Shown here piece by piece: positions 33,079-41,189 of a stretch of 64,000 nucleotides of DNA. Under the pieces are notes generated by a model. That model was not told the DNA's origin. It saw only the letters and a list, made by a program, of their open reading frames with translations, and did no database searches. Position 1 is the stretch's first letter; each line of letters opens with the position of its first letter. A program made the translations under genes and the position numbers. This DNA comes from Paraburkholderia monticola. Its GTDB lineage: Bacteria > Pseudomonadota > Gammaproteobacteria > Burkholderiales > Burkholderiaceae. The stretch covers positions 248,001 through 312,000 of the forward strand of contig NZ_LRBG01000038.1 of the NCBI RefSeq assembly GCF_001580545.1, written 5' to 3'.

Positions 33079-34140
33079 TCAGAAGTGGATTTCAGCCACG
33101 AACATGGGGACGGAAGTCTGGGTCGTCCCGGGTTGCGCGGACGCTGGCGTGCCGTACATGTTGTGCCAGTATTCGTAGCCGAGACCCGTATAGACGGTGC
33201 GCGGATGACCGGCGAACGATCCGACGTCCACCAGCAGGTTGAGGCGGGTCAGAAACTCGGTGGTGGTCTGGACGCCGAAACCGTCCTTACCCTTAGGTCC
33301 GGTGACGCTTGCAAAGCCTTTGAAGACCAGCGGAACCGGGCCGATCCGGAACGGATAGAGCCACGAACTCTCGAAGTGCACGGCCGGGTTGAAATTCACG
33401 TCCACGTTCGCGATGCCATTGTGGTTACTCTCGGTGCGAACGCCGAGCGTCATGTTCCAGAAGCCGTGCGGGATCGAAAACTCGATGGTGGGCCCGGCCA
33501 CGAACATGCGAGCGCGTTCGCCGAAGGAATCGTTTTTCGCGCCGAATTCATAGCCGACGGTCAGGCCGAAGTCCCGGATGAATCCATACGAAAACGACCT
33601 GCCGAACACCTTGCTGGCACTGAGCGAGACCCGACCGACGCTGTAGACCTCCTGCGCGCCACCGGAGCCCGGTGTCGGATAACCGTACTGGTTGGTCGGA
33701 CCCGCCTCCGGATTCGCCATGCTGGAGACCAGGTAGTCGACGTTGAACGCATAGCTACCGTATTTGAAGCCGCCCGTGGTCGTCAGAAAGCCGATGTTCT
33801 GCGTGATTTTGGCGGGTGCCCCGGACTCGGTTCGCACGCCGGGATAGTAGAAATTGGACCCCACGCGATAGCCGATATACGTGTCATTCCATGAGGTCGG
33901 TTCGGTGAACGGTGCGGGCGGCGTCAAGAGTGGCGCGGTCAAGGTGCTGACCTGGGACAGCGTGACCGGTGCTGCGGTCGAATTCTGCGGGGCGGTGGCG
34001 TTGCTGCTCTGGGCAAGCTGAACTGCCTGAGTGTCTCCCTGTGCCGTCGGCGATGCATCCGCTGCGTGCGCCATGCCAGTGACGCAACCGAAGAAGGCGA
34101 TACCTAACAGCGGCACACCGATAGCTGTGGTCTTTTTCAT
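33079..34140 (-). CDS. outer-membrane beta-barrel protein
   Basis: 353 residues from ATG 34140 (GGAAGAGA upstream). Signal peptide about 1-26 (GVPLLGIAFFGCVTGMAHAA), then a Gln/Ser/Ala-rich linker, then alternating aromatic and polar strands ending in a C-terminal Phe (MFVAEIHF), as in outer-membrane barrels. The WNDTYIGYRVGSNFYYPGV start of the barrel resembles Tsx-like channel proteins, but I cannot place it firmly. Promoter copy C lies upstream, and the gene is divergent from a porin under copy B, so it probably aids substrate entry. Confidence 0.65.
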   Translation of the reverse strand: MKKTTAIGVPLLGIAFFGCVTGMAHAADASPTAQGDTQAVQLAQSSNATAPQNSTAAPVTLSQVSTLTAPLLTPPAPFTEPTSWNDTYIGYRVGSNFYYPGVRTESGAPAKITQNIGFLTTTGGFKYGSYAFNVDYLVSSMANPEAGPTNQYGYPTPGSGGAQEVYSVGRVSLSASKVFGRSFSYGFIRDFGLTVGYEFGAKNDSFGERARMFVAGPTIEFSIPHGFWNMTLGVRTESNHNGIANVDVNFNPAVHFESSWLYPFRIGPVPLVFKGFASVTGPKGKDGFGVQTTTEFLTRLNLLVDVGSFAGHPRTVYTGLGYEYWHNMYGTPASAQPGTTQTSVPMFVAEIHF

Positions 34141-34256
34141 GTCTCTTCCATATTTGTTGATACGCAAGATGTGGTCGATGCTCGACTCTCGCTTTTTCGT
34201 ACCGTCGACGATTGATTCCGGTAGTCAACCCAGTGATACCTGCCGCGGTGGGATGG

Positions 34257-34315
34257 AATGTATGCGATGCGCGCGCGAATGCCTTTACACAAAAATGAGA
34301 TTCGCTGGCACTTTT
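34257..34315 (-). promoter_or_regulatory. copy C of the shared 35-bp activator element plus -10
   Basis: On the minus strand the element occupies 34315-34281 with core GAATCTCATTTTTGTGTA, and a TACATT -10 at 34262-34257 starts after 23 nt, exactly as in copies A, B and D. It would drive the outer-membrane protein and MFS genes. Together with copy B on the other strand it makes a divergent, inverted pair about 100 bases apart. Confidence 0.75.
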
Positions 34316-34414
34316 TAATCACGGAGGACCGGATTCGGGTAAGTCTCAGGTCGCGGTTGATTCGAACCTGTGTGGCGACGGCGGATTCAACCGTTGCCCG
34401 TTTGCATCGCCAGA

Positions 34415-34473
34415 AAAAATGCCAGCGAATCTGATTTTTGTGTAAGGACTCGCTGCGACGCATCTCCTATTCT
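34415..34473 (+). promoter_or_regulatory. copy B of the shared 35-bp activator element plus -10
   Basis: Element at 34415-34449 with core GAATCTGATTTTTGTGTA, followed by AGGAC; TATTCT at 34468-34473 begins after 23 nt. Over the 35 bp it differs from copy A at only six positions, and the CCTATTCTT block is shared as well. It would drive the porin gene at 34556. Confidence 0.78.
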
Positions 34474-34555
34474 TGGCTTCGGCAGTGGGCTCACCGCTGC
34501 TTGGATGTGCCTATAAGCATCGACATTCCGATGCGTATAAAAATGGAGATGTCGC

Positions 34556-35635
34556 ATGAAAAGAATGATCACTCTCGCATCCGGCGCGGCCCTGTCTTGC
34601 GCTTCCCCCGTCTTCGCGCAGTCGTCGGTCACACTCTATGGCGTGCTCGATAATGGCCTCGCCTATCAAAGTTCGAGCGGCAACAATTCAGCGCTCAAAG
34701 CGGTACCCGGCGGACTCTTCGCGACACGCTTCGGCTTCAAGGGCAGCGAGGATATCGGCGGCGGACTGCACGTCAATTTCCAGTTGGAGCAAGCCTTTTC
34801 TGGTCAAACGGGGGCAGCGACAGACCCGACCAAGGCCTTCAATCGTCTCGCGTTCGTCGGCCTGTCCGGTGGATTCGGAGAAGTGCGCTTCGGCTTGCAG
34901 AACTCGCCGCAATACGACGTGCTTCAGGCGGCAATGGATCCGTCGTGGGTCAAGAGCATTGCTTCGCCGATGAACAACTTCAACGCGCTGATCATCCGCG
35001 CGAACAATGGCATCTCGTACTACACCCCGACGTTTGGTGGGCTGAATGCCAAGTTCATGGTGGCATTGCGCGATCCCGCGAACGGAGGGGCCAACGGCAT
35101 CGGGTTCTACAACATCGTCGTCCAGTACATCAACGGACCGTTGAACGTCGCGGCCGGCTACGAACGAGGAGACGAGCCCAGTGTCGGAGCGGGTGGCAGT
35201 TATTCGCTCGCAGGGGGTGCCGCCGCGGGTCCGGGTGCGGTATTGAACGTGTTCAACGCGGGTGCTTCGTATGAGATCGGGGCCAACCGCATCTGGCTCG
35301 CCTATCACACGGAGAATCTGACCAATACGCCGAAATACATGCAGCACGACGTCTATCAGATATCGGACTCCTATCAGTTCGACCCATTTTCTCTTCTCTC
35401 GTTGATGTACGGTTACCTGCACGATCGCACCGGCAAGGGCAACAATGCGCAGCAACTGGGCCTGCTGTTCGAGTACTCGCTGTCGAAATCGACCGAACTC
35501 TATACGGCGGCCGGCTTCATCCAGAACCGGAATCAGGCCGCCTACACGCTGTCCGGCACCGCGTATTCGGGACTCGCGCTGACGCCCGGCACCAACACGC
35601 GCGGCATCGGGGTCGGCCTCGTGCACAAGTTCTGA
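34556..35635 (+). CDS. Gram-negative porin, Burkholderia type
   Basis: 359 residues. Signal peptide 1-21 (LASGAALSCASPVFAQS), then SSVTLYGVLDNGLAYQSS and FGFKGSEDIGGGLHVNFQLEQAF, which are diagnostic of the 16-strand trimeric porins of Burkholderiales (OmpC-like group). It ends GIGVGLVHKF with the C-terminal Phe needed for barrel assembly. Placed behind promoter copy B, so it is probably induced with the aromatic operon to admit the substrate. Confidence 0.92.
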   Translation: MKRMITLASGAALSCASPVFAQSSVTLYGVLDNGLAYQSSSGNNSALKAVPGGLFATRFGFKGSEDIGGGLHVNFQLEQAFSGQTGAATDPTKAFNRLAFVGLSGGFGEVRFGLQNSPQYDVLQAAMDPSWVKSIASPMNNFNALIIRANNGISYYTPTFGGLNAKFMVALRDPANGGANGIGFYNIVVQYINGPLNVAAGYERGDEPSVGAGGSYSLAGGAAAGPGAVLNVFNAGASYEIGANRIWLAYHTENLTNTPKYMQHDVYQISDSYQFDPFSLLSLMYGYLHDRTGKGNNAQQLGLLFEYSLSKSTELYTAAGFIQNRNQAAYTLSGTAYSGLALTPGTNTRGIGVGLVHKF

Positions 35636-36000
35636 GGCCACGACGCGAACTGATGCGCGCGGAAACGCTTGGAAAAATTCGTCAGTTTCCGCGAGCCGTT
35701 CGACAGTGCTAGGATGATGCCCCGAGGCTGGGGCGCTTCCTTTTTGATCAGGGTAAATACCTCCTCGCGTTTGCCGACGTCGCACGCTATTCGCGAGGGA
35801 CGTGCGCCATGTTCGAATCGGGTTCGGCGTGGGCAAACCATCGAGGGGACCATCGGTCGAGCCCCGGCGCCATCACAAGCACTGCAAGCCGAGCGCCGCA
35901 GCGGTTCTGCCGCGCATCGGCGGCCGCCGATTTCACGCAGCAGCCCGCGCTTGCCATGCAGGCCGCGAGCGCCAAGCGAATCGGCCGTCAAGGAGACTGT
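35636..36000. other. intergenic stretch with an inverted repeat, no gene
   Basis: 365 bases between the porin and the AraC gene. CGCGGAAAC (35658-35666) and GTTTCCGCG (35685-35693) form a perfect 9-bp inverted repeat around 18 bases soon after the porin stop; without a T-run it may be a weak terminator or operator. The rest, including an in-frame upstream extension of the AraC frame, shows nothing convincing. No copy of the shared 35-bp element is here. Confidence 0.45.
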
Positions 36001-36930
36001 ATGACACTCAGCGCCGCGGCGAAACATCAGCCCAGAGCGGTCGCGAAGGCGAAGCGGACCACCGTGCCGAAGGTCCGCCTGTACGTCGAGCGCCCCGAAA
36101 CGAAAAACTGGTTCGTGCACGTCGGACACGTGACCGACCGCGGCCGCTGGCGCACCGAGCCGCACGCGCATCCCGCTTACGGTCAGGTCATTTTTGTGCA
36201 CAGCGGGCGCGGCGTGATGAATCTGGAGGGCGAGAGCGTTCCGTTCGAAGGCCCTTGCGCGTTGCTGCTGCCCACTGAATGCGTGCATGGCCTCGACTAC
36301 GAAGTCGACGTCGACCGCTGGGTCGTCACGATCGAGGTCGCGTATTTGACGCAGGTCAACGCGAAGCTGCGCGAATTCATCGCGCTGTGGGAGGCGCCGC
36401 GAGTGATTCCGCTCGGCGATGCCGCCGATGCGGGCATGGCGTTCTACAGCCTCATCAACAGCCTGAAGCAGGAAGCCGAATCCGACGCGGTCGGTCACGT
36501 GGTCGGCACCGAAGCGCTGCTGACCACGCTGCTGCTGAAGCTCGCGCGCGCCACACCGCTCGAGCAGGCCGCGAGTGAAAGCACGTCGCGCAACGACATG
36601 CGCCTCGTGGATCGCTTCCGCAAGCTGATCGAGGAGCACTACCGCGAGAATCTGACGCTGCAGGATTACGCGTCGAAGATGGCCGTGTCGCTCGTGCAGT
36701 TGCGTGCGGCCTGTGCGTCCGCGGCCGAGCAGAGTCCGACCAAGATGATTCACGCGCGCCTCATCACCGAAGCCAAGCGCAACCTGATTTTCGGCGACAT
36801 GTCGGTCGAGCAGATCGCGTTCGGGCTCGGTTTCGCCGATGCCGCGTACTTCACGCGCTTCTTCCGCAGGGAAGTGGGCCAGGCGCCGAGCCAGTTCCGC
36901 GTCGCGGCGCGGCAGCAGCCGAACCGGTAG
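36001..36930 (+). CDS. AraC family activator with cupin domain, candidate master regulator
   Basis: 309 residues from ATG 36001 (AAGGAGA upstream); the frame runs 64 codons further 5' without a ribosome site. Cupin-like effector domain (about 25-170, PHAHPAYGQVIFVHSGRGVMNLEG) and two C-terminal AraC helix-turn-helix motifs (about 205-305, ending DAAYFTRFFRREVGQAPSQFR). Resembles the HpaA/PobR-type activators of aromatic acid catabolism. It precedes promoter copy D by less than 30 bases and is the only AraC gene inside the block of shared elements, so it is the best candidate to bind them. Confidence 0.85.
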   Translation: MTLSAAAKHQPRAVAKAKRTTVPKVRLYVERPETKNWFVHVGHVTDRGRWRTEPHAHPAYGQVIFVHSGRGVMNLEGESVPFEGPCALLLPTECVHGLDYEVDVDRWVVTIEVAYLTQVNAKLREFIALWEAPRVIPLGDAADAGMAFYSLINSLKQEAESDAVGHVVGTEALLTTLLLKLARATPLEQAASESTSRNDMRLVDRFRKLIEEHYRENLTLQDYASKMAVSLVQLRAACASAAEQSPTKMIHARLITEAKRNLIFGDMSVEQIAFGLGFADAAYFTRFFRREVGQAPSQFRVAARQQPNR

Positions 36931-36956
36931 CGCCTGCCGAGCGAAGGCAGTCTTCA

Positions 36957-37015
36957 ATAAGTCCAGGCGAATCGGTGTTTTGTGCAGGGACGGCCAGCGG
37001 CGATTCGACTACGCT
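36957..37015 (+). promoter_or_regulatory. copy D of the shared 35-bp activator element plus -10
   Basis: Element at 36957-36991; core GAATCGGTGTTTTGTGCA, followed by GGGAC, with TACGCT at 37010-37015 after 23 nt. The most divergent of the four copies but with the core, the GGGAC and the spacing kept. It would drive the lactonase-type gene at 37060. Confidence 0.65.
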
Positions 37016-37059
37016 TGGCCAGATCGTTCCCATCGCTTGCGTCTCTACGTTCATCGAAT

Positions 37060-38238
37060 ATGACCCGGTTGTTCCAGCAGAATCGCGCCGCGCGCCATGC
37101 GCTGACGGCGACATGCGCCGCGCTGACGTGGTCGGCGGGCATCGTCGGCGTACCGTTGCATGCCGCTGAGTCGCCCGCGGCCGCGCACACCGAATTCGTT
37201 TATGTCGGCACGCTGAACAAGCAGATCAGCGCGCTGCGTTTCGATCCCGCGAGCGGCGCGCTGAGCGCGCTCGGACCGGTCGCCGAAGGGGCGAAATCGA
37301 CGTGGGTCGCGGCCTCGCCGCAAGCGCCGGTGCTCTATGCGGTCGACGACGACAGCGCGAAAGAAGGCAGCATCACGGCCTACGCGGTCGATCACGACAA
37401 CGGTTCGCTGAGCACGCTCGGCATGGTGCAGACAGGCGGACGCGGCACCACGTTTCTGCGCTTCGACGCACCGTCGATGACCTTGCTCGGCGCGAATTAC
37501 AACAGCGGCTCGGTGTCGAGCGTCGCGGTCAATGCGGACGGCAGCGTCGGGCCACTCGTCTCGACGCTCGCGGAGACCGGTTCCGGCCCGAACCGCCGTC
37601 AGGCGAGCGCGCACGCGCACGGTATCGCGGTCGATCCATCCGGCCGCTACGCGCTCGTTGCGGATCTCGGCGCTGACCGCGTGTTCGTCTATCGCTTCGA
37701 TCGCGCGACGCATGCGCTCTCGCAGGACGACGCCACGCGCGCGGCCACCTTCGTCGCGCCAGCGGGCAGCGGCCCGCGTCACCTCGAGTTCTCCGCGAAC
37801 GGGCAGTTCGTCTATCTGCTGACCGAGTTGAGCGCGCAAGTGCTGGTGTTTCGCTGGGACGCCGCGCAAGGCACGCTGACGCACGTGCAATCGCTGCCGA
37901 TCAGCACGGATGGTTTCGATGGCATGAAAAGCGGCGCCGAAATCGCGCTCGGCCGCGATGGGCGTTTCGTCTATGTCGAGAATCGCGGGGAAAACGCGCT
38001 GGTGGTCTATCGCGTGAATGCGCAGACGGGCGAGCTCTCGCTCGTGCAGCGCATCGCATCGGGTGGCGACAAGCCGTGGGGTTTCGGCATCGATGCGTCC
38101 GGCCGTTGGTTGCTCGTCGCGAATCAGCGCAGTGGTAAGGTCAACGTGTTCAGCATCGATGCGGCGTCAGGCAGGTTGGCCGATACGGGGCAATCGGCCG
38201 ATGTCACCGACCCGTCGAGCGTCGCGTTCGTGAAGTAG
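37060..38238 (+). CDS. exported lactonase-type seven-bladed beta-propeller protein
   Basis: 392 residues from ATG 37060, placed downstream of copy D. N-terminal export signal about 1-36 (RAARHALTATCAALTWSAGIVGVPLHAA). The mature part is a YbhE/6-phosphogluconolactonase-type propeller: FVYVGTLNKQISALRFDPASG, AHAHGIAVDPSGRYALVADLGADRVFVYRFD, GSGPRHLEFSANGQFVYLLTEL and a final KPWGFGIDASGRWLLVANQRSGKVNVF. Cytoplasmic relatives open sugar lactones and some act on muconolactone-type compounds. Secretion and co-regulation suggest it acts on a lactone in the periplasm or on its uptake; the substrate is unknown. Confidence 0.82.
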   Translation: MTRLFQQNRAARHALTATCAALTWSAGIVGVPLHAAESPAAAHTEFVYVGTLNKQISALRFDPASGALSALGPVAEGAKSTWVAASPQAPVLYAVDDDSAKEGSITAYAVDHDNGSLSTLGMVQTGGRGTTFLRFDAPSMTLLGANYNSGSVSSVAVNADGSVGPLVSTLAETGSGPNRRQASAHAHGIAVDPSGRYALVADLGADRVFVYRFDRATHALSQDDATRAATFVAPAGSGPRHLEFSANGQFVYLLTELSAQVLVFRWDAAQGTLTHVQSLPISTDGFDGMKSGAEIALGRDGRFVYVENRGENALVVYRVNAQTGELSLVQRIASGGDKPWGFGIDASGRWLLVANQRSGKVNVFSIDAASGRLADTGQSADVTDPSSVAFVK

Positions 38239-38245
38239 CCGCCCG

Positions 38246-38983
38246 CTACATCTCCAGCAGCACATCGCGCAGCGCATTCAACGACGCATCGCGCGGATTC
38301 CTCGGCCGCTGCAACGTCACCGGCAGTTCGCGCGCGATGCGGCTCGGGCCACCCGCGCTCGCCGGGGACAACAACAGCACCCGGTCGGACAGACTCAGCG
38401 CTTCGTCGAGATCGTGCGTGACGAGCAGCACCGTCGTGCCGCGCGCGTGCTTCAACGCGAGCAGGAGTTGCTGCAGGCGCGCGCGCGTGATCGCATCGAC
38501 GGCGCTGAACGGTTCGTCGAGCAGCAACAGGTCGGGTTCGCTGAACAGACCGCGTGCGAGCGCCACCCGCTGCGCCATGCCGCCGGACAGTTGCTTGGGC
38601 AGTGCGTCGCGCACGCCCGCGAGACCCATTTCGGCGAGCAGCGCATCGACGCGCGGATTATCCCCCGCGTGCGGACCGGCGGCAAACGCAACGTTGTCCG
38701 CGACGCTGAGCCAGGGCAGCAGGCGCGGTTCCTGAAAGATCATGCCGACGCGCGACGACGGCGCGAGCAAGGGTATGCCGTCTATCAGCACGGAGCCCGT
38801 GGCCGCGCGGTCGAGTCCCGCCACCGCGCGCAGCAGCGTGCTCTTGCCGCAGCCGCTGGGGCCGACCAGACTGACGATTTCACCGCGCGCGAGCGCGAAC
38901 GAGACCTGTCCAAACACGTTGCGCTCGCCAAAGCGCCGCGTGAGTCCACGTACTTCGAGCAATGGAGCGAGTGGCCGATTCAT
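38246..38983 (-). CDS. ssuB: sulfonate-type ABC transporter ATPase
   Basis: 245 residues from ATG 38983, overlapping the permease stop by 4 bases. Walker A GPSGCGKST, Q-loop FQEPRLLPW, signature LSGGMAQR, Walker B LLLLDEPF and switch VTHDLDEA are all present. The SsuB/TauB/NrtD branch is indicated by PRLLPWLSVADNV. It energises uptake through the permease and binding protein encoded just upstream. The longer frame reaching 39790 is an out-of-frame artefact over the permease gene. Confidence 0.82.
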   Translation of the reverse strand: MNRPLAPLLEVRGLTRRFGERNVFGQVSFALARGEIVSLVGPSGCGKSTLLRAVAGLDRAATGSVLIDGIPLLAPSSRVGMIFQEPRLLPWLSVADNVAFAAGPHAGDNPRVDALLAEMGLAGVRDALPKQLSGGMAQRVALARGLFSEPDLLLLDEPFSAVDAITRARLQQLLLALKHARGTTVLLVTHDLDEALSLSDRVLLLSPASAGGPSRIARELPVTLQRPRNPRDASLNALRDVLLEM

Positions 38984-39888
38984 CGCGCGGCCTCCGAGCC
39001 CTCGTGCGCATCGCGCCACGACAGCGCGCGTAGCTCGAGCGCTTTCAGCAGGCCGTCGCTCAGTTTGCCGAGCAGTGCGAGCAGCAGGATCGCGCCGAAC
39101 ACCAGATCCGGGCGGCCGGTTTCGCGACCATCGCTGAGCAGATAGCCGAGCCCGCGCGTCGCCGCGATCAACTCGGCGGCCACCATGAACATCCACGCGA
39201 GGCTCAGGCCGGTGCGCAGTCCCGTGAAAATCTGCGGCATCGACGCCGGCAGCAGGATACGCGTGAATAGCGCGCGCCGGCCCAGCCGGTTCAACTGGCC
39301 GAATTCGATCAGCTTGCGGTCGACGCCGCGAATGCCCGCCACCACGCTCAGCTGCACCGGAAAAAATGCGCCGATCGCGATCAGCGTGATCTTCGGCGCT
39401 TCGTCGATGCCCATCCACAGCAGCAGGATCGGCACCCACGCGAGCGATGGAATCGCGCGCAAGGCCTGGAACGCGGGGTCGAGCACCGCATCGATGCGTC
39501 GGCTCACGCCCATTGCCGCGCCGATCAGCAGCGCGAGCGCGGCGCCGATCGCAAAGCCGCCGTACACGCGCATCACGCTCGCGCCGATATGCCGCGCGAG
39601 CCGCGCGGCGCCGAGATCCCAGAGCGTTTGCGCGATCGCGCTCGGCGCGGGGACGAGATGCACCGGCAGTATCGACGCGCGTACCAGCACCTCGACGACG
39701 CCCAGAAACACGACAGGCAGCGCAAGACCGGCATAGCGCCACCACCGCAACGGGTCGTGCGCAAGCGGCGGCTGTGCGAGTTCGCCGCACGTCGGGCAGG
39801 GCGCATCGCGTCGTGCGAGCGTGAAAAGGTCTTTTGCGGCACTCATCGGCGGACTCGCGTCGATCGTGCGGGTTTCATTTGTTGCCAT
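38980..39888 (-). CDS. ssuC: sulfonate-type ABC transporter permease
   Basis: 302 residues from ATG 39888, overlapping the binding-protein gene by 14 bases; Met at 39846 is an alternative start. About six membrane helices in the BPD_transp_1 fold, with the EAA loop reading GRRALFTRILLPASMPQIFTGL. An N-terminal cytoplasmic extension carries CPTCG, a cysteine pair unusual for the family that might bind metal. Part of an SsuA-C-B operon on the minus strand. Confidence 0.82.
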   Translation of the reverse strand: MATNETRTIDASPPMSAAKDLFTLARRDAPCPTCGELAQPPLAHDPLRWWRYAGLALPVVFLGVVEVLVRASILPVHLVPAPSAIAQTLWDLGAARLARHIGASVMRVYGGFAIGAALALLIGAAMGVSRRIDAVLDPAFQALRAIPSLAWVPILLLWMGIDEAPKITLIAIGAFFPVQLSVVAGIRGVDRKLIEFGQLNRLGRRALFTRILLPASMPQIFTGLRTGLSLAWMFMVAAELIAATRGLGYLLSDGRETGRPDLVFGAILLLALLGKLSDGLLKALELRALSWRDAHEGSEAAR

Positions 39889-40954
39889 TGCTCGCGGTCG
39901 CAATCACCGGTTGAGCGACGCTGGCGTCCACCAGCGCATTGATCACCGCGTTCAGATCGGTGCCGTTCCTGACGAGCTGCTCGTCGATCAGAATCGGCGC
40001 GGCGGCTTTGAGCGCGGCAATCTGCCGGGCGCCCGGCTGTGGCTGGCTGAAATCGTTGCGGCTCAGCTGCAGCTTCGCGACCGGTAGAGAGACCCTGGAT
40101 TCTTCCGCGACGATTTTCGCGGTGTCGTCCGGATGGGCGGCAATCCAGACACGCGCTTTTTCATAGACCTTCAGCACGCGCGCGAGCGCGTCTGGGTGTT
40201 CGCGGATGAAGTCTTCGCGTGCGTTCAGGAAGCCCCAGGTATTGAAGTCGACGTTGCGATACAGCAGCCGCGCACCGTCGTCGATCTGCGCGGCCGCCAT
40301 GTGCGGGTCGAGCCCAGCCCACGCGTCCACCTGGCCGTTGGCGAGCGCGGTACGCCCATCGGGATGCTGCAGATTGACGATCTCGACGTCGTCGCGCGAG
40401 AGGCCCGCCGTATGCAGTGCGCGCAACGTGAACAGGAACGGATCGGTGCCCTTGGTGGCCGCGATCTTCTTGCCCTTCAGGTCGGCGAGCGTTTTGATCG
40501 GCGAGTCCTTGCGCACCACGAGCGCGGTCCACTCGGGGCGCGAGAAGATGTACACCGCGCGAATCGGATTGCCGTTGGCCTTGCCGAGCACGGCGGCGAG
40601 ACCCGCGGTCGAGCCGATATCGATGGCGCCGCTGTTCAGGTACTCCAGCGCGCGGTTGCTGCCGAGACTCAGCACCCACTTCACCTGGGTGTGGTCGCTG
40701 GCAAATTCCTGTTCGAGCCAGCCATTGCGCTTGATCACGAGGCTTTCCGGCGAATAGTACGCATAGTCGAGCTTCAGCTCGTCGAGCGGTGCGGCGGTGG
40801 CGGCGGTGGCGCCGTGGGTCGTGCCGAATAGACCGAGCGCGAGCGCGGCCGCGGCCGTCTTCAGCCAATGACGCCTGCCGCGCTTGCGTTCGCCGCCGGT
40901 CGTGTTGGCATGGCGCGCTGTCGCGATCAATGAAAAGCCCCGAGCCGGTTCCAT
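39875..40954 (-). CDS. ssuA: aliphatic sulfonate-type ABC substrate-binding protein
   Basis: 359 residues. An extended N-terminus with a twin-arginine-like GRRHWLKTAAAALALGLFG signal region (about 26-52), then a type-2 periplasmic binding domain: LDYAYYSPESLVIKRNGWLE, GSTAGLAAVLGKANGNPIRAVYI, and LADLKGKKIAATKGTDP. SsuA-like proteins bind alkanesulfonates or related anions such as taurine. Divergent from a tauA-like gene across 235 bases. The exact ligand cannot be read from sequence. Confidence 0.8.
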   Translation of the reverse strand: MEPARGFSLIATARHANTTGGERKRGRRHWLKTAAAALALGLFGTTHGATAATAAPLDELKLDYAYYSPESLVIKRNGWLEQEFASDHTQVKWVLSLGSNRALEYLNSGAIDIGSTAGLAAVLGKANGNPIRAVYIFSRPEWTALVVRKDSPIKTLADLKGKKIAATKGTDPFLFTLRALHTAGLSRDDVEIVNLQHPDGRTALANGQVDAWAGLDPHMAAAQIDDGARLLYRNVDFNTWGFLNAREDFIREHPDALARVLKVYEKARVWIAAHPDDTAKIVAEESRVSLPVAKLQLSRNDFSQPQPGARQIAALKAAAPILIDEQLVRNGTDLNAVINALVDASVAQPVIATASNGNK

Positions 40955-41189
40955 CGTTTTGTCCTTGTCGTCGCATTGGGTGGTCGTCCAATGTAACCAG
41001 CGCGGTGGCGCAAGCGAACCAACAAATGCTCAGAATCAAAGCAGTTTTGGCGCTATCGCGGATGGCGGCGACGCGAAAGCAATGCTGAGCGCCAGTGATT
41101 AGCTATGCACGATTCATTCGAACCGGCCCGGTCGAAACTGCCTATAGTCGGAAGCCTCTTCGCATCTCAAACCAACGAGCAGGCTTCCG

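Noticed and set aside
35809..36000. Upstream extension of the AraC frame
   Set aside because: No ribosome-binding site and no similarity; AAGGAGA precedes ATG 36001.
38246..39790. Apparent 514-residue protein with an ABC ATPase at its end
   Set aside because: The first half is the out-of-frame reading of the permease gene; the ATPase has its own ATG at 38983 with the usual 4-base overlap.
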